Source: Bacillota bacterium (GTDB lineage: Bacteria; Bacillota; Clostridia; Clostridiales; Clostridiaceae). Taken from it: DNA of 64,000 nt. Under the pieces are notes generated by a model. It made no database searches. It worked only from the letters and a program-made list of their open reading frames with translations, and was not told the DNA's origin. Made by a program: the position numbers and the translations under genes. Position 1 is the stretch's first letter. Each line of letters starts with the position of its first letter. Below are positions 26,284 through 36,528 of the stretch, piece by piece. The DNA is taken from assembly GCA_021781655.1 (NCBI GenBank), contig JAJXWJ010000010.1, positions 1 to 64,000 on the forward strand. Reading direction: 5' to 3'.

Positions 26284-27453
26284 ATGCAAATATTTAGACT
26301 TACAATTTTAAATTTGAAACGTATGCTTCAAAACAAATCTGTAATTATTATGACTTTAACACTGCCTACAATAGTTATATGTATAATGACTTTCTTTACT
26401 CAAGGTCAAAACAGTTCAAATAACAATATGTATATTGATTTCGTAAATAATGATAAAGGAACACTTAGCGGTAGCTTAATTAAAAACTTTAAAAATTCAG
26501 GTGATTTTAATATTAATATTTTAGATATAGCTGATGCTAAGGCTCAAGTTGAAAGTGGTGCAGTAAATTTAACAATAGTAATACCAAATAATTTCACGGA
26601 GCAACTAAACAAAGGAATGGTGCCTAAGGTAGACATTTTAAAATTGCAGCAAGGAAATTCTAATGTTGTAGCCGAAAATATTATTGATTCCTTTATAAAA
26701 GATAATTTAATTTCTAATACAGCTATTTCTACTATTAAAGATATGAATTTTAATTCTAAAGTATCTCTTTCTTCTTTAAAAGATACCATTATTAAAGATA
26801 CATCTGAAAATAAAATTAATGTTATGAGTTCTGTTTTATCTTATAATAATACAAATTCTCTTTCTGGATTAATTACTATCGGTTTTGTAATAAGCTTTTT
26901 AATGTTCTCTTCAATATTTATTGTAAATGAACTTATAGGTGAAAAAGTTAACGGAACTTTAAAAAGAGCTTTATCTACTCCTAATAGTAATATTACAATT
27001 GCCGCCTCAATAGTTATATCTTTTCTTATAATTGGATGGCTACAAGATTTTTTAATTATAATAACTACAAAATTTTTATTTAATGCATACTGGGGTAAAT
27101 CCTATTTAGCCCTATTCCTATTATTCACAGCAATACTTCTTGTTGTTCAAGGTTTAGGTCTTCTAATATCAAGAGTTATAAAATCCGAAAACAATATATC
27201 TGTAATAACGATGCTAATTGTAAATATTTCCTGCCTCTTAGGCGGATCATATATGCCAATACAATATTTTCCGGATATTCTTAAAAAGTTTGCTTTATTT
27301 ATGCCTCAAAGTTGGGCAGTTACAGCTCTTACAGATTTAGTGCTTAAAAATAAAGGTATAACAGATATTCTACCTAATATAGGCATATTACTTCTATTTG
27401 CGATAGTATTTTTTACTGCAGGGGCTGCTAGCTTGAGGAAGATTGCAGAGTAG
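26284..27453 (+). CDS. ABC-2 type exporter permease
   Basis: 389 residues with the same plan as the preceding permease: one N-terminal helix, an external domain (VNLTIVIPNNFTEQLNKGMV), five or six C-terminal helices, and LLGGSYMPIQYFPDILKKFA before the final helices. The two permeases are distant paralogues and presumably a heterodimer driven by the upstream ATPase. It starts after AAAGGAGGAAGAAATTAA. Its stop is only 14 bases from the stop of the converging oxidoreductase gene, with no obvious hairpin between them. Confidence 0.88.
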   Translation: MQIFRLTILNLKRMLQNKSVIIMTLTLPTIVICIMTFFTQGQNSSNNNMYIDFVNNDKGTLSGSLIKNFKNSGDFNINILDIADAKAQVESGAVNLTIVIPNNFTEQLNKGMVPKVDILKLQQGNSNVVAENIIDSFIKDNLISNTAISTIKDMNFNSKVSLSSLKDTIIKDTSENKINVMSSVLSYNNTNSLSGLITIGFVISFLMFSSIFIVNELIGEKVNGTLKRALSTPNSNITIAASIVISFLIIGWLQDFLIIITTKFLFNAYWGKSYLALFLLFTAILLVVQGLGLLISRVIKSENNISVITMLIVNISCLLGGSYMPIQYFPDILKKFALFMPQSWAVTALTDLVLKNKGITDILPNIGILLLFAIVFFTAGAASLRKIAE

Positions 27454-27467
27454 AAAAATTCAATGTT

Positions 27468-29030
27468 TTATTTTATATTTGCATCCTTTTCATTTTGCCC
27501 CTCTCCTTGATGGTTTAAAGGAATAAAAGCAGGGCCTTCAACATTTTCACCATCGAAAGTAAATCTTGAGCCATGACAAGGACAATCCCATGTTTTTTCT
27601 GCATCGTTCCAAACTAATTCACAACCTAAGTGGGTACACGTTATATTTACAAGGTGGAGCTTTCCATTTTCATCTTTATAAGCTCCCATCTTGCCTTCAT
27701 CGGTTTTAATTACTTCAGCTTCGCCGCTCTTTAGCTTAATATCTTTTGGCACAGAGGCAATTTTGCCACCTATATAATTATTAGCAACATCTAAGTTATG
27801 TGCAATAAATTTTCCACTAGCTGCTAAAACATCGAATCTAGAAGGATTATACACTTCTTGCCATGGACTTTCCCCTTTTATTATATGGTCAGTTAAAATT
27901 CTAGCTGCAGCAGTACCATTTGTCATTCCCCATTTTCCAAAACCAGTAGCAACAAATATGTCTTCTGTTTTTGAAGTTAACTTTCCAACATAAGGGACAC
28001 CATCTACTGTCATACAATCTTGAGTGGACCATCTATACAAAATCTTATCTAGGTTAAAGTTTTCTTTTGAAAAATTAGCTAAACTTTCATAATGAATATT
28101 TGTGTCCTTTTCTGAAGCAGTAATGTGATTTTCTCCTCCAACCAATAAGATTTCATCTTCACCTGTATTGGCAGTTCTTAAAGACCTTGTAGGGCTTTCA
28201 GCATTTATAAATATTGCTTCTGAAAATTTATCCTTTATTTTTAATCCAATTAAATACGATTTTTCAATATACATTCTTGCAAAATACATTCCTAGACCAT
28301 CATAGCAGGGATAGTGGGAAGCTATTATAACAAAATCTGACGTAACCTTTTTACCATCTCTCGTTATAACTTCACTTTTACTATTGTGTTCATGTTTTAT
28401 ATCTACCACTGTAGTATGCTCAAATATATCGCTGCCTTCCTCTGTTATCTTAGAAGAAAGGGCAAGCAAATATTTCAGCGGATGAAATTTTGCTTGATTA
28501 TCAAACCTCACTGCACAAATAGTATCAAAAGGCAATGGTATTTTTTCTACATATGCTGAATTTATTCCCAATTTTGAAGCAGCCTCAACTTCTTCTTCGA
28601 TCTTTTTTATATATTCCTTTGAACTAGTATAAACATAAGACGGACAAACCTCGTAATTACATTCAATTCCGTTTTCTTTAATTATATCCGATACAAATTG
28701 AATGGAACTTTCATTGGCATCTGCATACTCCTTTGCTTTTTCTTCTCCAAATTTACTTATTAGTTTATGATAAATTAATCCATGTTGAGATGTGAGCTTG
28801 GCAGTGGTATGACCAGTAGTGCCGTGCAAAATTTTATCACTTTCTAAAACTGCAACCTTATAGCCCTTCTTTTTAAGTAGGTATGCCGCAGTTATTCCAA
28901 CAATTCCACCGCCAATAATTGCCACATCAACTCTTAGGTCATCTTTTAGAGGGGGAAAACCTGTTTCTTTTGTACTCAAAATCCAATAAGCTTCATGGCG
29001 ACTTGAAAAAACGTCTGATAAATTACTCAT
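27468..29030 (-). CDS. FAD-dependent oxidoreductase with C-terminal Rieske [2Fe-2S] domain (YhfW-like)
   Basis: 520 residues. Residues about 30-400 are a DAO-type FAD domain (VAIIGGGIVGITAAYLLKKK; IFVATGFGKWGMTNGTAAAR). A Rieske domain follows, with ligand pairs CTHLGC and CPCHGS separated by VWNDAEKTWD (about residues 460-490). This fusion is known from Bacillus YhfW; its substrate is undefined. A Rieske centre in an anaerobe implies electron transfer with a soluble partner rather than an oxygenase. The start at 29030 has only a weak ribosome site (GTGAATTAGT). Confidence 0.88.
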   Translation of the reverse strand: MSNLSDVFSSRHEAYWILSTKETGFPPLKDDLRVDVAIIGGGIVGITAAYLLKKKGYKVAVLESDKILHGTTGHTTAKLTSQHGLIYHKLISKFGEEKAKEYADANESSIQFVSDIIKENGIECNYEVCPSYVYTSSKEYIKKIEEEVEAASKLGINSAYVEKIPLPFDTICAVRFDNQAKFHPLKYLLALSSKITEEGSDIFEHTTVVDIKHEHNSKSEVITRDGKKVTSDFVIIASHYPCYDGLGMYFARMYIEKSYLIGLKIKDKFSEAIFINAESPTRSLRTANTGEDEILLVGGENHITASEKDTNIHYESLANFSKENFNLDKILYRWSTQDCMTVDGVPYVGKLTSKTEDIFVATGFGKWGMTNGTAAARILTDHIIKGESPWQEVYNPSRFDVLAASGKFIAHNLDVANNYIGGKIASVPKDIKLKSGEAEVIKTDEGKMGAYKDENGKLHLVNITCTHLGCELVWNDAEKTWDCPCHGSRFTFDGENVEGPAFIPLNHQGEGQNEKDANIK

Positions 29031-29238
29031 ACTAATTCACTCCAATTTTTATAAATCATCTAAATTAGTATGTGCTATAATTTTATTTATTATCCAATAT
29101 TTTCGAAATTAAATCAAAATGATACTTTATACTATATTCTTTTACTTCATTGCTTTATTATTAATAGTATATTTATAAATTGGTTTTTCTTCAAGGTAGC
29201 CATAAATCTCTTTCTTGATCATATTTATAATCACCTTT

Positions 29239-31230
29239 CTAATTCAAATTATTTATAACCATTTTAACCTTTTCTATTACATTTTCTACAGTGAAACCAA
29301 ACTGTTCAAATAAAATTTCAGCTTTTCCTGAGGCACCAAAGCCTTCCATAGCGATAACTTCTCCATCGATTCCAACATATTTATGCCAACCAAAAGGTGA
29401 GGCTGCTTCTACTGCAACTCTAGCTCTTATATTTTTAGGTAAAACAAGGTTTTTATATTGTTCACTTTGAGCTTCAAATAATTCAAAGGAAGGCATGCTA
29501 ACAACTCTTGCAGAAATATTTTCTTTTTCTAGCTCTATTGCAGCATTTAAAATCAGTTCAACCTCTGAACCAGAAGCCATAAGTATAACATCAGGCTTTT
29601 CTTTATTTTTAGCTTCTTTTAAAATGTATCCGCCCTTAAGTGCATTTTTACCCGAATTCTCGTATAGAGGAAGCTTTTGTCTTGTAAGTACTAAAGCAGT
29701 AGGCCCATTTTTTGAATTTAAAGCACTATACCAAGCTGCTGCTGTTTCACAGGAATCTGCTGGTCTAAATACAGTCATATTCGGAATAGTTCTTAAGGAA
29801 GCTAGTTGTTCGATAGGTTCATGTGTCGGTCCATCTTCACCTACACCGATACTATCGTGAGTTAACACGTATATTATCGGAAGCTTCATTATGGCAGAAA
29901 GTCTCATAGCACCTTTCATATAATCACTAAATACGAAGAAGGTTGCTACAAAAACCTTAAGTCCACCATGTAAATACATTCCGTTTGCGATAGCTGCCAT
30001 GGCATGTTCTCTAACTCCAAAATGCATATTTGCTCCGCTTCTATCCTCTTTAGAAAAATCGCCTTTGCCTTCCATATATGTTTTATTGGATGGAGCTAAA
30101 TCTGCAGAACCTCCAATTAAATTAGGAATGAGCTTACTTAATCTATTAATTAGTATACCTGAAGATTCTCTTGTAGCTAGTGGTTTATCAAACTTCCAAA
30201 ATTGTTCGTTTTCCAAAAGATCTACTCCACTCTTTTCATCAAACCACATTTCCCATTCTTTTTTCAACTCAGGATATTGCTCTTTATAAGAAGCAAGCAT
30301 TTCATTCCACTTATTTTCTATTTTTTTAGCTTTTATTACAAATTCCTTCTTAAAGTTTTCAATTTCCTCTGGAACAGTAAAAGGTTCGTAAGTCCAATTT
30401 AAATGTTCTTTTGTTAGCTTTAAATTTTCTTCACCTAGAGGTTCCCCGTGAGCAGATGATTTACCTTGTTTTGCAGGGCATCCAAAGCCAATAATATTTC
30501 TTACTATTATAATAGAAGGTCTATTACAATCTTTTTTTGCTTCCTTTATTGCAGCATCTATCTCCAAAATATCGGTACCATCCTTAACCTTTAAAACCTG
30601 CCAGCCGTATGCTTCATATCTTAATGCTACATCTTCTCTAAAGGCAATATCAGTATTTCCTTCAATAGTTATATTATTTGAATCATATAAAACAATTAAT
30701 TTCCCAAGTCCTAAGGTACCAGCAAGAGAACATGCCTCTCCAGAAATTCCTTCCATCAAGCAACCATCTCCAACTAGAGCGTAGGTATAGTGATCTATTA
30801 CATTATAATTTGGCTTATTGAACTTGCTTGCCAAGTGACTTTCAGCTATTGCCATTCCAACCGCATTGCAGACTCCTTGTCCAAGTGGACCTGTTGTAGT
30901 TTCAACTCCATCAGTGAATTTATATTCAGGATGTCCTGGAGTTTTACTTTCAAACTGTCTAAAGTTTTTTATATCTTCAACAGCTACATCATATCCAAAT
31001 ATGTTTAATAATGAATATAAAAGCATGGAACCATGTCCTGCAGATAGTACAAACCTGTCTCTATCTATCCATTTTGAATTACTAGGACTGTGTTTTAAAT
31101 GTCTATTCCAAAGTGTGTATGCCATTGGTGCAGCTCCCATTGGCAGTCCTGGATGTCCTGATTTAGCCTTCTGAATTGCTTCAGCAGATAGTATTCTTAT
31201 TGTATTTACAGCTAAATTATCAATATTCAT
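29239..31230 (-). CDS. tkt: Transketolase
   Basis: 663 residues, full length. Thiamine diphosphate-dependent transfer of two-carbon units among pentose, hexose and erythrose phosphates. N-terminal [20 protein letters not shown], the ThDP-binding [20 protein letters not shown], and [20 protein letters not shown] with the catalytic-site residues are all present. It lies 16 bases after tal and shares the tal promoter, which carries AraR and cre-like sites, so it belongs to the arabinose regulon. The start has TATGGAGGAATAATTA upstream. Confidence 0.96.
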   Translation of the reverse strand: MNIDNLAVNTIRILSAEAIQKAKSGHPGLPMGAAPMAYTLWNRHLKHSPSNSKWIDRDRFVLSAGHGSMLLYSLLNIFGYDVAVEDIKNFRQFESKTPGHPEYKFTDGVETTTGPLGQGVCNAVGMAIAESHLASKFNKPNYNVIDHYTYALVGDGCLMEGISGEACSLAGTLGLGKLIVLYDSNNITIEGNTDIAFREDVALRYEAYGWQVLKVKDGTDILEIDAAIKEAKKDCNRPSIIIVRNIIGFGCPAKQGKSSAHGEPLGEENLKLTKEHLNWTYEPFTVPEEIENFKKEFVIKAKKIENKWNEMLASYKEQYPELKKEWEMWFDEKSGVDLLENEQFWKFDKPLATRESSGILINRLSKLIPNLIGGSADLAPSNKTYMEGKGDFSKEDRSGANMHFGVREHAMAAIANGMYLHGGLKVFVATFFVFSDYMKGAMRLSAIMKLPIIYVLTHDSIGVGEDGPTHEPIEQLASLRTIPNMTVFRPADSCETAAAWYSALNSKNGPTALVLTRQKLPLYENSGKNALKGGYILKEAKNKEKPDVILMASGSEVELILNAAIELEKENISARVVSMPSFELFEAQSEQYKNLVLPKNIRARVAVEAASPFGWHKYVGIDGEVIAMEGFGASGKAEILFEQFGFTVENVIEKVKMVINNLN

Positions 31231-31246
31231 TAATTATTCCTCCATA

Positions 31247-31894
31247 CTATTTATTAAAAGCTTCTTTCCAATCCTTCATAAATCTTTCTATTCCTGAATC
31301 AGTAAGCGGATGCTTTATAAGTTGTTTTAAAACGTTATAAGGAATAGTTCCAATATGTGCTCCTGCTTCAGCTGCATCGATTACATGTTTTGGACTTCTT
31401 ATGCTAGCAGCGATTATTTCTGTTTTAATATGATGAGTTTCAAAAATGTTAACTATAGACTTTATTAATTCCATTGAATTTGAACATATATCATCTAGCC
31501 TTCCAAGAAAAGGACTAACAAAAGTTGCTCCTGCTCTCGCAGCTAAAAGAGCTTGACCAGCTGAAAATATAAGTGTTACATTCGTTTTAATTCCTTCATT
31601 AGATAGTACCTTTACTGCTTTCAAACCCTCTTCGGTTATAGGTATTTTTACTACCATGTTTTTATGAATTTTTGCTATCTCTCTGCCTTCTTTTATCATG
31701 CCTTCAGCATCTAGCGAAATTACCTCTCCACTAATCGGTCCATCTACTATAGAAGTTATTTCCTTTATAACTTCATTAAAATCTCTTCCTTCTTTAGCAA
31801 TTAGTGAAGGGTTGGTAGTCACTCCACATATTATTCCCATATCATTTGCTTCTCTTATATCGTTAACATTCGCTGTATCAATAAAAAGTTTCAT
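31247..31894 (-). CDS. tal: Transaldolase (small TalC/FSA-type)
   Basis: 215 residues, the short form (subfamily of fructose-6-phosphate aldolase/transaldolase). The Schiff-base Lys is in [30 protein letters not shown] and [18 protein letters not shown] are typical. It acts with transketolase to convert arabinose-derived pentose phosphate to glycolytic intermediates. First gene of tal-tkt, starting after TTTAGGAGGCTTATAA. The promoter is at 31976-32050. Confidence 0.95.
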   Translation of the reverse strand: MKLFIDTANVNDIREANDMGIICGVTTNPSLIAKEGRDFNEVIKEITSIVDGPISGEVISLDAEGMIKEGREIAKIHKNMVVKIPITEEGLKAVKVLSNEGIKTNVTLIFSAGQALLAARAGATFVSPFLGRLDDICSNSMELIKSIVNIFETHHIKTEIIAASIRSPKHVIDAAEAGAHIGTIPYNVLKQLIKHPLTDSGIERFMKDWKEAFNK

Positions 31895-31975
31895 TTTATA
31901 AGCCTCCTAAAAATTTATATATTTTATGCAGATTTTTAAATAGTATTGCTTTTTTAATCCCTCCTTTATATAACT

Positions 31976-32050
31976 TAAATCGCTTTCATAAATAGAATAA
32001 TATTTATAATTATAAATGTCAATAATATTCGCATATTAGTACGTACTAAT
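31976..32050 (-). promoter_or_regulatory. tal-tkt promoter with AraR box and cre-like site
   Basis: Read on the minus strand: perfect palindromic AraR box ATTAGTACGTACTAAT (32035-32050), then -35 TTGACA (32017-32022), a 17-bp spacer, -10 TATTCT (31994-31999), then the cre-like TTATGAAAGCGATTTA (31976-31991) at or just after the start of transcription. The AraR box resembles the Bacillus ATTTGTACGTACAAAT-type site. Confidence 0.8.
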
Positions 32051-32200
32051 TTAATTTATATTATAAATCTATATCGTAATTATCTTATTAATATTATTAT
32101 GAACATTTATTTTTATCATAATATATTATCTATCATGGCAGTGCTAGACCTGTTTCAACTGAACTTGCTTTTATATCTTAATTTTTTCATTAAATTTGAA

Positions 32201-32280
32201 ATTTGTACGCACAATAATGTTTTTTATATTGACATTTATTCTTATTAATATTATTATGATAATATTAAATCGCTTTCAAA
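32201..32280 (+). promoter_or_regulatory. araK promoter with AraR box and cre-like site
   Basis: AraR-like box ATTTGTACGCACAATA (32201-32216), -35 TTGACA (32229-32234), 17-bp spacer, -10 TATTAT (32252-32257), cre-like TAAATCGCTTTCAAA (32266-32280). Same order and spacing class as the tal and araD promoters. The stretch 32051-32200 between the divergent promoters shows nothing further. Confidence 0.8.
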
Positions 32281-32319
32281 GAAATTTGTTTTTTTCACAT
32301 TACTGAGGAGGTTTTTTTA

Positions 32320-33924
32320 TTGATTATGAAGGATCAAAGAGCAGAGGAAATTGAAAATGGCAAAACATCACTTGGCATAGAATTTGGTTCTACTCGTATC
32401 AAAGCCATTTTAATCGGAAACGATTTCACTCCACTGGCAAGCGGAAGCTTTGAATGGGAGACAAGCCTTAAGGATGGTATTTGGACCTATCCACTTGAAG
32501 AAATTTGGAAAGGCTTACAATACAGCTATCAAAAGCTTTTTGCTGAAGTTAAGGAAAAATATGGTGTTACCTTAACAAATATAGGTTCCATAGGTTTTTC
32601 AGCAATGATGCATGGTTATATGGCTTTTGATAAGGAAGGTCAACTTCTGGTTCCTTTCAGAACTTGGAGAAATACAATGACTGAAAAGGCAGCAAAAAAA
32701 CTTACTGAATTATTTCAGTACAATATTCCTGAAAGATGGAGTATAGCTCATTTATATCAAGCTATTTTAAACAACGAACCTCACTTAGAAAAACTTGATT
32801 TCATGACAACTTTAGCTGGATATATTCATTGGCAGCTTACAAATGAAAAGGTTTTAGGAATATGCGATGCTTCGGGAATGTTCCCAATTGATATAAATAC
32901 ACATGATTATGATGAAGCTTTACTTAAAAAATTCACTAACTTACCAGACGTTGCAAAATACTCATTTGATATAAATAAACTTTTCCCAAAAGTTTTATTA
33001 GCAGGAGCTAATGCCGGAACTTTAACTGCTGAGGGTGCAAAAATGCTGGATGTAAGCGGAAACCTAAAAAGCGGAATTCCTATATGTCCACCTGAAGGAG
33101 ATGCAGGTACTGGAATGGTTGCAACAAATTCTATTGCACCTCGTACAGGTAATATTTCTGCTGGAACTTCAATTTTTGCTATGATAGTTCTAGAAAAAAC
33201 ACTTTCAAGGCTTCATACTGAAATAGATCTTGTAACTACGCCTTCAGGAGACTTAGTTGGAATGGCTCATGCAAATAATGGCTTCTCAGACGTTGATGCA
33301 TGGGTTAATGTATTCCAGCAATTTACGGAAGCAATTAATGTCAAGCTTTCAAAGGAACTCCTGTATATGGCCCTTTATAGTCAAGCACTTTTGGGCGATC
33401 CCGATTGTGGAGGCGTTCTAGCATATAACTATTTTGCTGGCGAAAGCATCACAGGAGTTGCAGAAGGTAGACCTTTAGTCGTACGTAAACCAAAGAGCCA
33501 TTTCACCTTGCCAAACCTTATGCGAGCTCATCTCTTTACTGCCTTAGGTGCCTTAAAAATTGGAATGGATATTCTCTTAAAAGAGGAAGAAGTTAAGCTT
33601 GATAAATTACTTGGCCATGGAGGTTTGTTCAAAACTCCAATAGTTGGACAATCAGCAGTTGCTGCAGCTGTAAACACCCCCGTTTCAGTTATGACAACAG
33701 CTGGAGAAGGTGGTGCATGGGGCATAGCAATACTGGCAAACTTCATGGAAAAAAATAATTCTGATTTTACACTATCAGAATTTTTGTCAAAACAAGTTTT
33801 CGCTGGGTATGTAGCTGATGAAGTTAAACCTGATGAAAAAGATGTAGTTGGCTTCGAACAATTCATGAATTATTACAAAGCTGGAATAGAAATTGAAAAA
33901 TCAGCCGTTGAACATTTAATCTAA
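32320..33924 (+). CDS. araK: FGGY-family carbohydrate kinase, probable L-ribulokinase (AraK type)
   Basis: 534 residues from a TTG at 32320, well spaced after GAGGAGG; an ATG two codons in is the alternative. The N-terminal ATP-site strand GIEFGSTRIKAILIG and the C-terminal GHGGLFKTPIVGQSAVAAAV with TTAGEGGAWGIAILA are FGGY features. It differs from classical AraB and from XylB. In C. acetobutylicum a kinase at this position of the arabinose locus (AraK) phosphorylates ribulose, so I infer L-ribulokinase. The AraR/cre-type promoter supports this. The substrate is inferred from context and recalled family knowledge rather than from residues. Confidence 0.75.
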   Translation: MIMKDQRAEEIENGKTSLGIEFGSTRIKAILIGNDFTPLASGSFEWETSLKDGIWTYPLEEIWKGLQYSYQKLFAEVKEKYGVTLTNIGSIGFSAMMHGYMAFDKEGQLLVPFRTWRNTMTEKAAKKLTELFQYNIPERWSIAHLYQAILNNEPHLEKLDFMTTLAGYIHWQLTNEKVLGICDASGMFPIDINTHDYDEALLKKFTNLPDVAKYSFDINKLFPKVLLAGANAGTLTAEGAKMLDVSGNLKSGIPICPPEGDAGTGMVATNSIAPRTGNISAGTSIFAMIVLEKTLSRLHTEIDLVTTPSGDLVGMAHANNGFSDVDAWVNVFQQFTEAINVKLSKELLYMALYSQALLGDPDCGGVLAYNYFAGESITGVAEGRPLVVRKPKSHFTLPNLMRAHLFTALGALKIGMDILLKEEEVKLDKLLGHGGLFKTPIVGQSAVAAAVNTPVSVMTTAGEGGAWGIAILANFMEKNNSDFTLSEFLSKQVFAGYVADEVKPDEKDVVGFEQFMNYYKAGIEIEKSAVEHLI

Positions 33925-34002
33925 AAAAATAATATACCCCTAGCAGTTAAAATAATAATTATAATAAAATTTCAGCAGGAATATACTATAATGAATAAAA
34001 AA

Positions 34003-34112
34003 GCGGCTAAGCCGCGTTATTTCGCTTCGCTAAACTTCTTTTGGGCGAAGCCCAATAGCCATCAAGCTAAGTTAGTATAATCTCTAACTTAGCTTGATGG
34101 CTATATTTTTTT
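34003..34112 (+). terminator. araK terminator: long perfect hairpin preceded by two small hairpins
   Basis: A 21-bp perfect stem, 34055-34075 with 34084-34104, and an 8-base loop, followed by ATTTTTTTC. Upstream are GCGGC-TAA-GCCGC (34003-34015) and GGGC-GAA-GCCC (34043-34053). The long stem and U-run make a strong terminator. The extra GC-rich hairpins are unusual for such AT-rich DNA. Confidence 0.8.
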
Positions 34113-34490
34113 CTTTCTGGAAAATATATTTATTATTAGATTTTAATTTATTGTATGCTATCATCATTTTAATGCAAACAAATTAATCATACGTTTATAA
34201 ATGTATGATCTTACCACTATATTAACTTTATTACAGTATTATATTACTAAACTTTCCAAATCAAATTCACTTATTTTTATACTTTCTATTATTTCTAAGG
34301 TTGTTTTTATACCTTTCTTTTTTCATTTTATAGAATACTTCATTATTGACGATATTATCTTACTTAAAAATCTAATAAGCACTATTTCTCATTTAAATAT
34401 TATTTCTCTAATTTTATTAAAAGACTCTTTTACTATACTAAAAGATTTAATTGGACTAATTTCTTTTTGGGTTTTTTCTAATATAATCTT
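34113..34490 (-). other. AT-rich gap, possibly decayed minus-strand coding DNA
   Basis: No intact gene. One minus-strand frame reads as a lysine-, glutamate- and isoleucine-rich helical sequence (for example KEISPIKSFSIVKESFNKIR) interrupted by three stops, as if a coding region had decayed. I cannot name its family. The plus-strand open frame here is hydrophobic because it is the complement of that sequence. Confidence 0.3.
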
Positions 34491-34491
34491 T

Positions 34492-34740
34492 TTACCTGTG
34501 CAAACTATTGAAGATGTTAATTGATGAAGGTGGCTTGCTACTATTGTTACTATTTTTATTTAACTTAGCTTCTAATTCTCCAATCCGAGCATATAGGATT
34601 TTATTTTCTATTCTTAGTTCCTGTAGTTCTTGATTGAGACTATCAATATGATTTGTTAGCCTAGTGTTAAATCCTTCCATTAATGAAGCAATCTCTGATA
34701 CTCCTGCTCTATTATTTTCAATGATTTTATTTTCATCCAT
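34492..34740 (-). pseudogene. IS66-family transposase, N-terminal fragment
   Basis: About 82 codons from the ATG at 34740 (ribosome site GGTGATAAATATT). It ends in the coiled-coil and signature ELEAKLNKNSNNSSKPPSS, which is diagnostic of the N-terminus of IS66 TnpC. After this the reading diverges (INIFNSLHR) and stops. The remaining 400 or so residues with the catalytic triad are absent. It is a relic of an IS66 element lying at the border between the arabinose locus and the RiPP island, so it may mark the insertion or a deletion endpoint. Confidence 0.75.
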
Positions 34741-34962
34741 AATATTTATCACCAACCAAATCACTTTTTCATTTTCTCTGGTGTATATATTCGATATCAG
34801 CTGTTAAAATTCTTTTTTGGTAATTTAAGAATTTTTTTACTGCTGTCAATGGCTGAGTAATAACATTTATATTAATGGTATTTTATGACATGTATTTTCT
34901 TAATCGGAACTTATATAATATGATTTTATATTTTTAAATTGGGGTACAGCAACGATTCTTGC

Positions 34963-35164
34963 AAAAAACAGCCATAAGAAAGTTATTACTATTTCAAACA
35001 CTTAAAGTACCCATTTTTTTAAGATACTAACACAAAAATGTACTTTTTATGTTGGCAGTATTTAAGTCTCAAATCTATATATTTTATATTTTATGACATC
35101 ACATAAGTAATTGGATTTCTTATGTGATACTGTTTATAGGTAAATATGGCTTATGGCTGTTTTT
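34963..35164. repeat. Nested inverted-repeat segment (MITE-like)
   Basis: Outer 15-bp arms AAAAACAGCCATAAG (ending 34978) and CTTATGGCTGTTTTT (35150-35164). Inside are a second stem-loop, CACATAAG ... CTTATGTG near 35098-35127, and an imperfect AAAGTAC ... GTACTTT pair near 34999-35050. No coding potential. The bases around it, 34741-34962 and 35165-35249, show nothing else I can support. Confidence 0.5.
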
Positions 35165-35249
35165 AACATTAATCTTTACTTCCCCATTTTTAGTTTCCAC
35201 CTTAAATTATTCAACAGTCAAATGCTCTCTTTTTCCTCCCTGGTTTCCC

Positions 35250-36506
35250 CTATTCGAGGTTATTATCTGAACCTAAATCCATTTTGTAATTTCTTACAAA
35301 ATATTTACTAGTAGGAGAAAATACAGTTACAATAATTAAATATATTATCATAAAACAACCGTCAAATCTTAATATAATAGGAAAAGCTATTTGTTTTGAT
35401 ATAAAACTAGATAGTACCAATGAACTAGTTGAAGCAATACTATATATAGGACTTAAAAATGAAAATACTCTTCCTTTGAATTTTTGTGATACACTTGAAT
35501 GAAAAACTGTCATCCATAACGATGAGGAAATAACAGTAAAAAATCCTATAAATAAGCATATAAGAAGTTCTAATGGAAAATTTTTTGATAAAGAAAAGAG
35601 TATATATAGTAAACCTATAATAATATAACATAAAGGAATATAAGTTTCATTTTTCACAACATTTCCGTACTTTGTAGATGTTAATGCACCAATTAAACCA
35701 CCCAAACCCATAATAGCCAATATAAAACTGTAATACAAACTGTTTCCTTTAAAAAAAATTTGAACACACGAAAAAATAGCAGTTGTTTGTAGTCCCATAA
35801 AAAAATAAATTGCTGGATATAGTAAAATAACATGTTTCAAAAATTTGCTACTGGTTGAGTATTTAAATCCACTAATTATATTATTAAAAACATTTTCTAC
35901 ATTTAAGTTAACTTTAACTATATTTTCACTAAGGTTTATAAAATATATTATTGTTCCAGAGAAAAGAAAACTTGTAGCGTCAATAAAGAAACATACGTTC
36001 ATATTAACATACACAATAAACAATCCGGATATAAGAGGTCCGGTTATATCGCAAATTGAATCTATAGTACTTAAAAATGCATTAGCAGAATGTATTTTTT
36101 CTTTTCCTGTAATTAGAGGTAGAGCTGTCATAGATGATATATTATAACATCTGTTCATGCAAGAATATAAAAATAAATCTGAATATAAGAAAATTGGGGT
36201 TCTTAAATTTGCTAAAAATGGGATAAGCACAACCATAAACATACGCAAGAAATCAGCTAAATACATTATCTTTTTTTTGTTTATATTATCTACAATAAAG
36301 CCTATAAACGGACTAAATATAATACCCGGTAAAGTAAACATAGTGAATGATAGTCCGACGCTTAATACAGAATTTGTTAATTTATATATTAAAATTGGTA
36401 ATGCAACCATTGTAAAATTTGTACCTAACGCAGATATTGCATACGCTATAAATAATTTTTTATACCCGTTATTTATAAATAAATGTTTTAATTTTATAGT
36501 ATTCAT
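35250..36506 (-). CDS. MFS exporter of the RiPP cluster
   Basis: 418 residues with about 12 hydrophobic segments. The N-terminus KKLFIAYAISALGTNFTMVA and the loop GFIVDNINKKKIMYLADFLR fit the MefA/macrolide-exporter branch of the major facilitator superfamily. Last gene of the RiPP operon, 22 bases after the radical SAM gene, with ribosome site AAAGGGGCGATTAAC. It probably exports the mature peptide and may confer self-protection; no separate immunity gene or peptidase-containing ABC exporter is present. It has no protease domain, so leader removal must be done by another enzyme. Confidence 0.82.
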   Translation of the reverse strand: MNTIKLKHLFINNGYKKLFIAYAISALGTNFTMVALPILIYKLTNSVLSVGLSFTMFTLPGIIFSPFIGFIVDNINKKKIMYLADFLRMFMVVLIPFLANLRTPIFLYSDLFLYSCMNRCYNISSMTALPLITGKEKIHSANAFLSTIDSICDITGPLISGLFIVYVNMNVCFFIDATSFLFSGTIIYFINLSENIVKVNLNVENVFNNIISGFKYSTSSKFLKHVILLYPAIYFFMGLQTTAIFSCVQIFFKGNSLYYSFILAIMGLGGLIGALTSTKYGNVVKNETYIPLCYIIIGLLYILFSLSKNFPLELLICLFIGFFTVISSSLWMTVFHSSVSQKFKGRVFSFLSPIYSIASTSSLVLSSFISKQIAFPIILRFDGCFMIIYLIIVTVFSPTSKYFVRNYKMDLGSDNNLE

Positions 36507-36528
36507 GTTAATCGCCCCTTTATATATA

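Noticed and set aside
34003-34112. Mobile element or attachment site from the stacked hairpins after araK
   Set aside because: The long hairpin is followed by a clear U-run immediately downstream of a gene, which a terminator explains fully. No second copy was seen in the window.
34201-34524. A 107-codon plus-strand open frame rich in Ile, Leu and Phe that looks like a membrane protein
   Set aside because: No ribosome site, and its hydrophobicity is what the complement of a Lys/Glu/Asn-rich minus-strand sequence would give. More likely decayed minus-strand coding DNA.
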